From: Pseudomonas cichorii
GTDB lineage: Bacteria; Pseudomonadota; Gammaproteobacteria; Pseudomonadales; Pseudomonadaceae
Reading direction: 5' to 3'
NCBI RefSeq assembly: GCF_018343775.1
Contig: NZ_CP074349.1
Coordinates: 62,001-126,000 of the forward strand
DNA: 64,000 bases
Both the position numbers and the translations under genes were made by a program. Every line of letters begins with the position of its first letter. Within the stretch, counting starts at the first letter, position 1. The notes beneath the pieces are model-generated. The model did no database searches and had not been told where the DNA came from. It saw nothing but the letters and a program-made list of their open reading frames with translations. Below are positions 1-8,344 of this stretch, piece after piece.

Positions 1-579
1 AACGAAACGCAGTGATTGTGGACGGATTTTGTCCCAGGACCACATCACTAGCATGGTTCCCAGACCCAGCAGGCCTGCCTGCATGGCCGGTCCAGTCCCG
101 ATGGCCTGGACCAGAGTTGCAGGGAATGCCAACAGATTATCCAGCCCGGACGGTTTCGGGCCGCTATCAAACATCACATGCACTTGTGAAAGGACGATCA
201 GCACACCGATGCCGGCCAGCATGCCATACACCACAGCCGGTGCCGTTACCCGGAACCAGCAGCCGAGCTTGAAGCGTCCGGCCAGTAGTTGAAGCAGGCC
301 GGCCAGCAGAAGAATCGGGCCAAGCATGGCCATTCCATGCTCACGTACCAGCTCGAATACCAATACGGCCAGACCTGCGGCAGGGCCACTGACCTGCAAG
401 GGCGACCCCGCGATCCAGCCGACGATCAGGCCACCGATGATGCCAGTAATCAATCCCTTGGCCGGAGGCATGCCTGAAGCAATTGCAATCCCCATGCACA
501 GCGGCAGGGCAACCAGGAACACCACCACGGAAGCGAGGAGCTCCCGTGGTAAGACGGATTTCAGTTCTGTAGTACCCAT
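1..579 (-). CDS. SulP-family anion transporter (N-terminal part, cut by window edge)
   Basis: This is an inner-membrane transporter of the SulP family. The gene reads leftward and leaves the window after 193 codons. The start is the ATG at 577-579, preceded by GGAGAAG. The visible protein begins MGTTELKSVLPRELLASVVV and consists of hydrophobic helices rich in Gly and Ala. It includes the SulP-like opening with PLCMGIAIASGMPPAKGL and GSPLQVSGPAAGL. The next gene upstream in the same direction is a beta carbonic anhydrase. SulP proteins paired with carbonic anhydrase usually carry bicarbonate rather than sulfate, so bicarbonate is the favoured but unproven substrate. The C-terminal half, including any STAS domain, is not visible. 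Confidence 0.85.
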   Translation of the reverse strand, partial: MGTTELKSVLPRELLASVVVFLVALPLCMGIAIASGMPPAKGLITGIIGGLIVGWIAGSPLQVSGPAAGLAVLVFELVREHGMAMLGPILLLAGLLQLLAGRFKLGCWFRVTAPAVVYGMLAGIGVLIVLSQVHVMFDSGPKPSGLDNLLAFPATLVQAIGTGPAMQAGLLGLGTMLVMWSWDKIRPQSLRFV

Positions 580-692
580 GATGCTTCTCCGGGATCTCTT
601 CAGACGTAACAAAGCCTGGCGGCGCGCATCCTGCGCAACCGCCATAGGCTCAAAGAGGGGGTTTACCGCCAGTCGTGAATCAAATCATGCGA

Positions 693-1424
693 CTAGAAGC
701 GTGGCTTCGGGGTAGCCATGGGTGTCGGACCCTCGCCATCGAGTGGCAGGAATGCATCCCGGTCCGCGTCGTAAGCCAGAATTTCACTGGTTTCGATGTT
801 GTAGACCCAGCCGTGGATGAACAACTGACCGTTGGCCAGTTTGGATGCAACCGAAGGGTGGGTACGCAGGTGCTGAAGCTGAGCGATCACGTTTTCCTGA
901 GTCAGGACGTGCATGGTTTCCTTTTCGCTGCCGCAACTGCAATTGTTCTCGACAACCGTACGGGCAACCTCTGCATGACGCAGCCAGGCTTTGACCGTAG
1001 GCATTTTATCGAGGCTCTGTGGGTTGAGTACGGCACGCATTGCGCCGCAATCGGAGTGCCCGCAGATGATGATGTGTTGCACGCCCAGGGCTGAAACCGC
1101 GTACTCGAGGGCTGTTGAAACACCGCCGTTCATCTGGCCATAAGGCGGAACGACGTTACCGACGTTACGGGTGACGAAAAGATCGCCTGGAGAGCTCTGG
1201 GTAATGAGTTCAGGCACGATGCGCGAGTCTGCGCAGGTGATGAACATGGCGCGAGGCGATTGTGCCGTGGCCAGTTTCTTGAACAACTCTTCCTGCTGTG
1301 GGAAGACCTCATGACGAAAGTGCACGAAGCCACTCACGATTTGCTGCAGCGCTACCTCAGCACTATTCAATGCAGGCTGCTCACTGGCTGAGGTAGCCGA
1401 CTGCTGTTTATCCATGTCTCTCAT
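693..1424 (-). CDS. beta-class carbonic anhydrase
   Basis: This cytoplasmic zinc enzyme interconverts CO2 and bicarbonate. The 243-residue product has the beta-class zinc site: Cys64 with the Asp66-Arg68 dyad in CADSR, and His123 plus Cys126 in GHSDC. The length fits the family (about 200-245 residues). The N-terminal 25 residues are polar and low in complexity. An alternative start at Met4 would change little. The gene lies 113 bases upstream of the SulP transporter gene and points the same way, so the pair probably supplies and hydrates inorganic carbon together. A periplasmic location is unlikely because no signal peptide is seen. Confidence 0.93.
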   Translation of the reverse strand: MRDMDKQQSATSASEQPALNSAEVALQQIVSGFVHFRHEVFPQQEELFKKLATAQSPRAMFITCADSRIVPELITQSSPGDLFVTRNVGNVVPPYGQMNGGVSTALEYAVSALGVQHIIICGHSDCGAMRAVLNPQSLDKMPTVKAWLRHAEVARTVVENNCSCGSEKETMHVLTQENVIAQLQHLRTHPSVASKLANGQLFIHGWVYNIETSEILAYDADRDAFLPLDGEGPTPMATPKPRF

Positions 1425-1615
1425 GTCTTCATCCCCTGACGGATTGATGTGGATTATTCATGCTTTCTCTAACCGGAATCGGACCTTAGCCCTTTTGTCT
1501 GGCATAGCGAACAAGTCCATTGAACGCTATCGCGGGCATCACTCCGATTTACAGATTAGCGACTCAAGCTTAAGTGAAACTGAATGCGACAGCTCTAGAA
1601 CGCCATTTCCTGCAT

Positions 1616-2674
1616 TTAAAGGAGTGACATCTGCCCACCCGGTGGGCAAAAAGCGTTGCAGTCCAGATGAAAACTCTCACGACGATTGAGGCCTAAACGT
1701 GCAGTTGCTATCGCGTAACGCCTTGCCAGGAGATCGGCAAAAGGCCCTTCGCCCCGCATGCGTGACCCGAACTCGCTGTTATAGACCTCACCGCCTCGGC
1801 TTTGACGTATCAGACTCATCACATGTTCCGCACGTTGCGGATAATGTGTCTTGAGCCATTCATCGAACAGTGGCGCCACCTCCAGGGGCAGGCGCAGCAT
1901 TACATAGCTCGCACTTTGTGCACCGGCCGCCTTGGCCTCACTGAGCAGGGCTTCAAGCTCGCTGTCGTTGATCATTGGAATCATCGGCGCGCACAACACA
2001 CCTACCGGTACGCCCGCCTGGCGCAATACCCGAATGGCTCGCAAACGAGCCTTGGGTGCAGCAGCCCTGGGCTCAAGAATGCATTTGAGTTCGTCATCCA
2101 GCGTAGTCAGGCTGATGAATACCGACACCAGATTCAGTTTTGCCATTTCGGCCAGCAAATCGAGGTCGCGCAGAATCAGCGAGCCTTTAGTGATGATGGA
2201 CACGGGATGGCGATAGCGCAGCAAAACCTCAAGGGTCGCGCGGGTGATCCGGTGTTCGCGCTCGATAGGCTGATACGGATCGGTATTGGCGCCCAGCGTG
2301 ATTGGCGCGCAACGGTAGCCGGGTTTGGAAAGCTGCTGCTCCAGCAAGGCTGCTGCATTGGTCTTGGCGATCAGCCTGGTCTCGAAATCCAGCCCTGGCG
2401 ACATGTCCCAATAGGCATGGCTGGGTCTTGCGAAGCAATAGATGCAGCCGTGCTCACACCCGCGATAAGGGTTGATGGAGCGATCGAAGGGAATGTCCGG
2501 CGACGTGTTGCGGGTAATGATGGTCTTGGCCGTTTCGTTGATGACCTGAGTACCCTGAGTCAGCGGAACCTCCTGATACCAGCCATCGTCCTCGGCGACG
2601 GACCGGCTGGGAGCAAAGCGATTGTGCGGGTTGGTGGCGGTACCGCGGCCGCGAATCGGGGGTGTGCTGACCAT
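1616..2674 (-). CDS. PA0069-type radical SAM protein
   Basis: The 352-residue protein has the radical SAM cluster motif CxxxCxxC in RGCEHGCIYC (Cys73, Cys77, Cys80). Downstream it has an SPL-like barrel with TLGANTDPYQPIE and SIITKGSLILRDLDLL. This layout matches the conserved Pseudomonas family around PA0069, related to spore photoproduct lyase-like Rv2578c proteins. The reaction is not known. The N-terminus (VSTPPIRGRGTATNPHNRF) is the conserved basic opening of this family. The gene stands alone between the carbonic anhydrase and the secreted PI-PLC-like protein. A role in nucleic acid repair is often guessed, but nothing here shows it. Confidence 0.85.
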   Translation of the reverse strand: MVSTPPIRGRGTATNPHNRFAPSRSVAEDDGWYQEVPLTQGTQVINETAKTIITRNTSPDIPFDRSINPYRGCEHGCIYCFARPSHAYWDMSPGLDFETRLIAKTNAAALLEQQLSKPGYRCAPITLGANTDPYQPIEREHRITRATLEVLLRYRHPVSIITKGSLILRDLDLLAEMAKLNLVSVFISLTTLDDELKCILEPRAAAPKARLRAIRVLRQAGVPVGVLCAPMIPMINDSELEALLSEAKAAGAQSASYVMLRLPLEVAPLFDEWLKTHYPQRAEHVMSLIRQSRGGEVYNSEFGSRMRGEGPFADLLARRYAIATARLGLNRRESFHLDCNAFCPPGGQMSLL

Positions 2675-2917
2675 GAGGAATGACTCGAATACTGTTTATG
2701 CATACAGTACATCAAAATTCACATCGCCCAGGAAAAAATGCTTCCCACCTGACCGGTGGTTCTGCCTGCCGAGAAACGCTTCTTAAAGCGTTGTAACAAT
2801 AAGCCGGTTCCACTGAACATCGTATTAATTTATTAATTGTCGCCAGCCACACTCATGGATGAGTACTTGGGCCGTTCCTGTTATAGAAACTGACAACTAT
2901 TGAAAAGGATTTCAATC

Positions 2918-4555
2918 GTGAGCACGAAATATGCATTTAATACCCTGGTTGGGGCATCGCTCCTGACACTTGCACTGACAACTGCGCAAGCGTCCGGCTT
3001 CGCGGACAAGAATAAACCCTTTGACCAGTATCACTGGGTCACCACCCATAATTCCTACGAGAAGATCAATCAGAATCTGGCGGAACTGCCCAGGCAACTG
3101 AAAGACGGTGTTCGGGGTTTCATGCTGGATCTCTATACCGACAAAAAGTCAGGCTTCAACCGTATCAAGGTCTGCCATAAAACCATTGCTTGCTACGGCC
3201 CGCTGGGCAATCAGCTAAAGAATGAGTTCATTCCTTTTCTGAAAAACAACACGTCGGAAGTGGTGACTCTGTTTTTCGAGACGTATGTCAGCCGTGACGA
3301 TTTGCAGGAAGTCTTCAATGCGATACCCGAGCTTGCAGACTACTCGTTCAACCCGGCGAATTTTGAGACCTCGGGTTGGCCAACCCTGGCAGCCATGGCC
3401 CAGAAAAATAACCGCCTTATCATGATGACCGATAAGCGTGAAGTCAGTGGGCAGTACCGGGTCGGATCAAAGACCATTACCGTCTTGTTCGATAAGGACT
3501 GGTTGACGCAGAACAAGTGGGACACCTTGGGTGGTGCGGCTTCCAATCTTTATGCCGCCCACAATTTTTCCTGCCCCACACGCTGGCCAGATGTACCTCT
3601 GGATACCAGAAAAGTCGCCAGATCTACAGGCAAGCAATGGAATCGCCTGTTCCTGATGAACCAGTTTCATACCGCCACTTCTACCATTCCTGATTCTGCC
3701 AAGTACGACAATAACCTGACCTACCTGATGCGGCGTACGGCCAACTGCGGGAATGAGCCGAATTTCATCGGTATCAATAATTACCAGAACGGCGATGCCT
3801 TTTCCTACGCACGCACCTTGAGCCAGGGTGGCATTTATTTATGGGAAGGCTCTGATGCCGACAGGAAAAAAGACACCGTCTGCGCCATTCCCAGCGGTTC
3901 CCGGACTCTTCTTCTGCCGACCCAAGGCTGTGAAAACGATGAGGCTCAATCCATGTCGTTATCCGGCATTACCAAAGGCACCCGAATCACGGTATTCGAC
4001 AATGGCGGTGGTAGCCGCGAAGATGATTACGCCATTATCGACGTGAAGCGAGACATCGGGATCAAAGAGCATGTTGTGGTTTCAGGTTTTGAACAGAATC
4101 GCAATAACGCAGACTATCAAATCATCCATGTTCGCAATAATGGTTTGAACGGGAAAATTTCCCGTATTGAAGTAGGTCGAACACCGGGTAACTTCTCTGA
4201 TGCGGCCATTGCATTCTATGAGGGAAACAACCTCGACAAAAATCTCGACTGTACGGTTCCTTTCAACCGTGCCCATAACGTCAAGATGAAAAATAACAGT
4301 TTTGGCTGCTCAAACGATGAAATTCGTTCTGCCCGAATTCTCAAGGCCGGCGCGGGTACATCGTTTACTCTGGTCGGACATCCTTATGGCGATTTTTCAC
4401 AAGGCCGAACAATCGTCACCATCAAGCGTGATATTCGATGGCCGGTCACGATTCCAAGTTTCAATGCCTCTTATGAAAACAGTGATGTAAAAGTCGAGGC
4501 CAGCCAATCGATTGATGGCAAGATCTCGTTTGGTTATTTCAAGGGTAAACAATAA
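2918..4555 (+). CDS. secreted PI-PLC-X-like phosphodiesterase with two C-terminal repeats
   Basis: The chosen start is GTG at 2918, because AAGGA lies 9 bases upstream and the following residues form a signal peptide (TLVGASLLTLALTTAQASG). An in-frame TTG at 2900 would add six residues ahead of it. The N-terminal domain (about residues 30-300) resembles the phosphatidylinositol phospholipase C X domain: WVTTHNSY supplies catalytic His44, GVRGFMLDLY an acidic residue at Asp71, and KVCHK the second His87. The C-terminal half (about 306-419 and 431-541) holds two similar segments, each with EG-x-Cys-GCxNDE-GT-KRDI landmarks, giving a beta-crystallin-like tandem. Substrate and target are unknown. 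A secreted phospholipase or glycan-binding phosphodiesterase is plausible. The gene is somewhat AT-richer than its neighbours and stands alone. Confidence 0.8.
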   Translation: MSTKYAFNTLVGASLLTLALTTAQASGFADKNKPFDQYHWVTTHNSYEKINQNLAELPRQLKDGVRGFMLDLYTDKKSGFNRIKVCHKTIACYGPLGNQLKNEFIPFLKNNTSEVVTLFFETYVSRDDLQEVFNAIPELADYSFNPANFETSGWPTLAAMAQKNNRLIMMTDKREVSGQYRVGSKTITVLFDKDWLTQNKWDTLGGAASNLYAAHNFSCPTRWPDVPLDTRKVARSTGKQWNRLFLMNQFHTATSTIPDSAKYDNNLTYLMRRTANCGNEPNFIGINNYQNGDAFSYARTLSQGGIYLWEGSDADRKKDTVCAIPSGSRTLLLPTQGCENDEAQSMSLSGITKGTRITVFDNGGGSREDDYAIIDVKRDIGIKEHVVVSGFEQNRNNADYQIIHVRNNGLNGKISRIEVGRTPGNFSDAAIAFYEGNNLDKNLDCTVPFNRAHNVKMKNNSFGCSNDEIRSARILKAGAGTSFTLVGHPYGDFSQGRTIVTIKRDIRWPVTIPSFNASYENSDVKVEASQSIDGKISFGYFKGKQ

Positions 4556-4580
4556 GGCGGTTGTTTCTTGAGGGTATAAA

Positions 4581-4607
4581 AAAGGGCGCTCAGTCGAGCG
4601 CCCTTTT
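4581..4607. terminator. bidirectional hairpin terminator
   Basis: Arms gggcgctc (4584-4591) and gagcgccc (4596-4603) close a four-base loop. A-run on the left and T-run on the right make it work in both directions. It lies between the convergent PI-PLC-like gene and yheV. Confidence 0.9.
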
Positions 4608-4620
4608 CATCATCAGGCAT

Positions 4621-4908
4621 TCAACTCGGATCCACCGGCTTTTTCAGCTTCGGATTCGGGAAAAACTGCACGCCCTGAACCTTTGGATCAGCCGGTTTTG
4701 GCGTCGCCTTGTTGACCCGTGTTCCCAGCTCTTTGGGAACTGACAGGCCCTGTTCATTGAGCGTATCGCTGTAGCCGCAACCCACGCATTCACGATGGGG
4801 AACGTCGTCTTCGCTCCACATCTTCAGCTTGTCGGGCTCACTGCACGCCGGGCAGACAGCCCCGGCGATGAAGCGCTTCTTGGTAATGACTACCGGTGTA
4901 TCGGTCAT
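4621..4908 (-). CDS. yheV: YheV-family putative zinc ribbon protein
   Basis: A 95-residue cytoplasmic protein with two Cys pairs, CPAC (about residues 19-22) and CVGC (about 41-44), that should bind one zinc ion. It matches the YheV/DUF2387 family in length and opening (TDTPVVITKKRFIAGAVCPACSEPDKLKMW). The first codon overlaps the end of prlC by four bases, so the two are translated as one unit. The molecular role is unknown. The tail is rich in Lys and Pro and probably disordered. Confidence 0.85.
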   Translation of the reverse strand: MTDTPVVITKKRFIAGAVCPACSEPDKLKMWSEDDVPHRECVGCGYSDTLNEQGLSVPKELGTRVNKATPKPADPKVQGVQFFPNPKLKKPVDPS

Positions 4909-6956
4909 GCTGCCGCTTCCTCACTCAAGCCACTGTGACGCAAGAGTGCGTCAATCGAAGGCTCGCGTCCGCGGAAATCGACGAACAACACCATCGGCGC
5001 CTGGGAGCCGCCACGGGCCAGGATGGCTTCGCGGAAGGCACGGCCAGTCTCGGCGTTGAGTACACCGTCTTCCTCGAATCGGGAGAACGCATCGGCGGAC
5101 AGCACTTCAGCCCACTTGTAGCTGTAGTAACCGGCTGCATAACCGCCCGCGAAGATATGCGCGAAGCTGTTCGGGAAGCGGTTATAGGCTGGCGGTCGCA
5201 TGACCGAGACTTCATCGCGGATGCCTTCAAGCACGTCCAGTACGCCCCGACCGTCGCCATGGGTAGCATGCAGCTCGAAGTCGAACAGCGAGAACTCCAA
5301 CTGACGGACCATCATCAGGCCTGACTGGAAGTTCTTGGCAGCGAGCATTTTTTCCAGCAGGTCCTGAGGCAGCGCTTCGCCGCTCTCGTAGTGGCCGGAA
5401 ATCAGGGCCAGGCCTTCAGGCTCCCAGCACCAGTTTTCCATGAACTGGCTTGGCAGTTCGACGGCATCCCACGCCACGCCGTTGATCCCGGAAACACCGG
5501 CATGCTCGACGCGGGTCAGCAGGTGATGCAGGCCATGACCGAATTCGTGGAACAGGGTGGTGACTTCATCGTGGGTCAGCAAGGCAGGCTTGCCGCCCAC
5601 GGCTGGCGTGAAGTTGCATACCAGATTCGCCACCGGGTTTTGCAGGCGGCCTTCGGCGGTGCGGCGACGGTCGCGAGCGCCATCCATCCAGGCGCCGCCA
5701 CGCTTGTTGGCGCGGGCATACAGGTCGAAGAAGAAACGCCCGACGTGCTGGCCGTTTTCCTTGATCTCGAAGAGGCGAACATCCGGGTGCCAGGTGTCGA
5801 AGCCTTTCTGTTCGGCGATTTCAATGCCGTACAGGCGCTGGACGATTGCGAACAGGCCGCTCAGCACTTTATCGATAGGGAAATAGGCGCGCAGGATTTC
5901 CTGGGAAACGCTGTAGCGCTGCTCGCGCAGTTTTTCGCCGTAGAAACCGCTGTCCCAGCTTTGCAGGTCCGGGCAACCCTGTTCGGCGGCATACGCCTTG
6001 AGCTGCTTGAGGTCCTGTTCGGCAAAAGGTTTGCTGCGCTTGGCCAGATCCCGCAGGAAGCTCAGCACCTGATCGCTGGACTCGGCCATCTTGGTCGCCA
6101 GGCTCAGTTCGGAGAAGCTGGCGAAGCCCAACAGTTGTGCCAGTTCCTGACGCAGGTCGAGGATCTGCGCCATGACCGGACCGTTGTCGTTCTTGCCGGC
6201 ATTCGGGCCTTGATCCGAGGCGCGTGTGCAGTAGGCCGCGTAGACTTCTTCGCGCAGGGCGCGGTCTTCGGCGTAGGTCATTACCGCGTAATAGCTCGGG
6301 AATTCCAGGGTAATCAGGAAACCTTCCAGATCCTTGGCCTTGGCGGCGGCCGCCATCTGTTGCTTGGCCGAATCGGTCAGACCCGCGAGGGCGGATTCGT
6401 CAGTGACCAGTTTGGTCCAGGCCTGGGTCGCGTCGAGCAACTGGTTGGAGAACTGGCTGCCCAGCTCCGACAGCTTGCTTTGCACTTCGGCATAACGCTT
6501 CTGCTGCTCGGGCGGCAGGTCGATACCCGAAAGGCGGAAGTCGCGCAGCGATTGCTCCAGAATAGTCTTCTGGCCGACGTCGAAGTCGGCCGCTTCCGGG
6601 CTGTTGGCCAGGGCTTCATAGGCCTGGAACAGCTCGCGGTTCTGGCCCATTTCGGTGGAGTAAGCGCTCAATGCAGGCAGGCACGACTCGTAGGCTTCGC
6701 GCAGTTCGGCGCTGTTGCAGACGGCATTCAGGTGGCTGACCGGGCTCCAGGCGGCTCCCAGGCGGTCATTCAATTCATCCATCGCCAGTATCAGACCGGC
6801 CCAGGTGGGGGTCGAACCCTGCCTGGCAAGAATGTCGGCAATCGCGGCGCGGTTATCGGCCAGGATCTGCTCGATGGCAGGTTTTACGTGCTCGGCACGG
6901 ATCGCCGAGAAAGGAGGCAGGTCGTACGATTGCAGAAGAGGGTTGTTCGCGCTCAC
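4905..6956 (-). CDS. prlC: oligopeptidase A (M3 metallopeptidase)
   Basis: PrlC cleaves short peptides, including signal peptides released after export, in the cytoplasm. The start is GTG at 6956 (VSANNPLLQSYDLPPFSAIRAEHV), the usual first residues of Pseudomonas PrlC, with AAGGTG upstream. Reading further to 7022 would add 22 residues that are not family-like. That gives 683 residues, normal for M3 oligopeptidases. The zinc motif HEFGH is present in TTLFHEFGHGLHHLL, with the third ligand region (NWCWEPEGL) downstream. The gene is divergent from the gamma carbonic anhydrase gene and overlaps yheV by four bases. Confidence 0.95.
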   Translation of the reverse strand: MSANNPLLQSYDLPPFSAIRAEHVKPAIEQILADNRAAIADILARQGSTPTWAGLILAMDELNDRLGAAWSPVSHLNAVCNSAELREAYESCLPALSAYSTEMGQNRELFQAYEALANSPEAADFDVGQKTILEQSLRDFRLSGIDLPPEQQKRYAEVQSKLSELGSQFSNQLLDATQAWTKLVTDESALAGLTDSAKQQMAAAAKAKDLEGFLITLEFPSYYAVMTYAEDRALREEVYAAYCTRASDQGPNAGKNDNGPVMAQILDLRQELAQLLGFASFSELSLATKMAESSDQVLSFLRDLAKRSKPFAEQDLKQLKAYAAEQGCPDLQSWDSGFYGEKLREQRYSVSQEILRAYFPIDKVLSGLFAIVQRLYGIEIAEQKGFDTWHPDVRLFEIKENGQHVGRFFFDLYARANKRGGAWMDGARDRRRTAEGRLQNPVANLVCNFTPAVGGKPALLTHDEVTTLFHEFGHGLHHLLTRVEHAGVSGINGVAWDAVELPSQFMENWCWEPEGLALISGHYESGEALPQDLLEKMLAAKNFQSGLMMVRQLEFSLFDFELHATHGDGRGVLDVLEGIRDEVSVMRPPAYNRFPNSFAHIFAGGYAAGYYSYKWAEVLSADAFSRFEEDGVLNAETGRAFREAILARGGSQAPMVLFVDFRGREPSIDALLRHSGLSEEAAA

Positions 6957-7068
6957 GGTTTTGCACCTTGGCTGGAAGAAACACTCACGCATCTTAATTA
7001 CAATCGACGCCGACCGCAGCACTCAAACCTGCATCGCGCCTCTATCACCCGTAAAGAAGGAGTCTATC

Positions 7069-7614
7069 GTGGCCATTCGCAAGTTCCAGGACCACACCCC
7101 AGCCCTTGGCGAGCGAGCGTTCGTCGATCATTCGGCCGTGGTGATCGGCGATGTCGAGATCGGTGCTGACAGCTCCGTCTGGCCACTGACCGTGATTCGT
7201 GGTGACATGCATCGCATCCGCATCGGTGCCCGCACCAGCGTGCAGGACGGCAGTGTGTTGCACATTACCCATGCGGGACCGTTCAACCCTGACGGCTTTC
7301 CATTACTGATTGGTGACGAAGTGACCATCGGCCACAAGGCGATGCTGCATGGCTGCACCATCGGCAACCGTATTCTGATCGGCATGGGTACGACCATCAT
7401 GGATGGTGCGGTGGTCGAGGATGAGGTCATCATCGGCGCTGGCAGCCTGGTGCCGCCCGGTAAAGTGCTGGAAAGCGGGTTTCTGTATGTGGGGCGTCCA
7501 GTCAAACAGGCCCGTCCTCTGACTGAAAAGGAAATTGCCTTTTTCCCTTATAGTGCGAGCAATTACGTGAAGCTCAAGGATCAGCATCTGGCCGAAGGTT
7601 ATGACCAGCCCTGA
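7069..7614 (+). CDS. gamma carbonic anhydrase family protein (left-handed beta-helix)
   Basis: The start is GTG at 7069, preceded by AAGAAGGAG, giving 181 residues. The protein is built of hexapeptide repeats (for example VVIGDVEIGADSSVWPLTVIRGD and VTIGHKAMLHGCTIGNRILIGMG) that fold as a left-handed beta helix and trimerise. Conserved metal-binding histidines of the gamma class appear in SVLHITHAG, TIGHKAML and LHGCTIG. The family includes YrdA-like proteins whose carbonic anhydrase activity is often weak or untested, so activity is inferred. It is divergent from prlC, and an HAD phosphatase gene follows in the same direction. Confidence 0.9.
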   Translation: MAIRKFQDHTPALGERAFVDHSAVVIGDVEIGADSSVWPLTVIRGDMHRIRIGARTSVQDGSVLHITHAGPFNPDGFPLLIGDEVTIGHKAMLHGCTIGNRILIGMGTTIMDGAVVEDEVIIGAGSLVPPGKVLESGFLYVGRPVKQARPLTEKEIAFFPYSASNYVKLKDQHLAEGYDQP

Positions 7615-7654
7615 GTTATCCACAAGCCCTTTTACGCATTACTGGCGAGACTTC

Positions 7655-8302
7655 ATGCATTACCAGAATATTCTGTTCGACCTCGACGGCACACTGACCG
7701 ACCCGCGCCTGGGGATAACCCGTTCTATCCAGTTTGCCCTGGCGAAGCTGGGGATCGACGAACCGGACATCACCCGGCTCGAACATTTCATCGGCCCTCC
7801 ATTGCTGCAGGCGTTCATGCAGTTTTATGAGATGGACGAAGCCCGTGCCTGGGAAGCCGTAGGTTTCTACCGCGAGCGCTTCAAGGTGACCGGGCTTTAT
7901 GAAAACCAGGTATTCGATGGCGTGCCCGAGCTGCTTGAAACCTTGGGTGGTCAAGGTCGAACGCTGTATATCGCGACGTCAAAGCCTTGGGTTTTCGCCC
8001 ATGAAATCGCCCGGCACTTTGACTTTGCCAAGTATTTCAAAGTGATTTACGGCAGTGAGCTGGATGGCACCCGCACCGATAAAGTGGAACTGATCGCTCA
8101 TCTGCTGGAGCAGGAGCGTCTGGACCCCAAGCAGACATTGATGATCGGCGACCGCAAGCACGACCTTATCGGCGGCCTGCGCAACGGTCTGGATGTGGCG
8201 GCTGTGGGTTATGGTTTTGGCAGTCATGAGGAACTGACAGCGCAATCACCGACCTATCATTTTGTGACGATGGCCCAGATGCATGAAGCTTTTCGCGAAT
8301 GA
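7655..8302 (+). CDS. HAD-family hydrolase (phosphoglycolate phosphatase-like)
   Basis: The start is ATG at 7655, which places the HAD motif I FDLDGTLTD at residues 8-16 with nucleophile Asp9 and acid/base Asp11. Motif IV is MIGDRKHD. The 215-residue length and cap region between motifs I and II match Gph-like small-molecule phosphatases. The substrate is not evident. It follows the gamma carbonic anhydrase gene by 40 bases. Its last residues FRE and stop codon are encoded inside a REP palindrome, so the C-terminus may have been altered by insertion of that element. Confidence 0.9.
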   Translation: MHYQNILFDLDGTLTDPRLGITRSIQFALAKLGIDEPDITRLEHFIGPPLLQAFMQFYEMDEARAWEAVGFYRERFKVTGLYENQVFDGVPELLETLGGQGRTLYIATSKPWVFAHEIARHFDFAKYFKVIYGSELDGTRTDKVELIAHLLEQERLDPKQTLMIGDRKHDLIGGLRNGLDVAAVGYGFGSHEELTAQSPTYHFVTMAQMHEAFRE

Positions 8303-8344
8303 ATTCGCTTCTACGGGCGGTGTGGGAATTCATTCGCGAAAGCC
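8288..8344. repeat. REP palindrome between convergent genes
   Basis: Left arm 8288-8314 and right arm near 8321-8344 are inverted copies containing ttcgcgaatgaattc and gaattcattcgcgaa. The element spans the stop codons of both flanking convergent genes. Related copies lie at 11925-12005 and 43943-43997. Confidence 0.85.

Noticed and set aside
5391..7169. A 592-codon open frame opposite prlC
   Set aside because: PrlC on the minus strand is certain (HEFGH site, full length). The plus frame lacks any domain.
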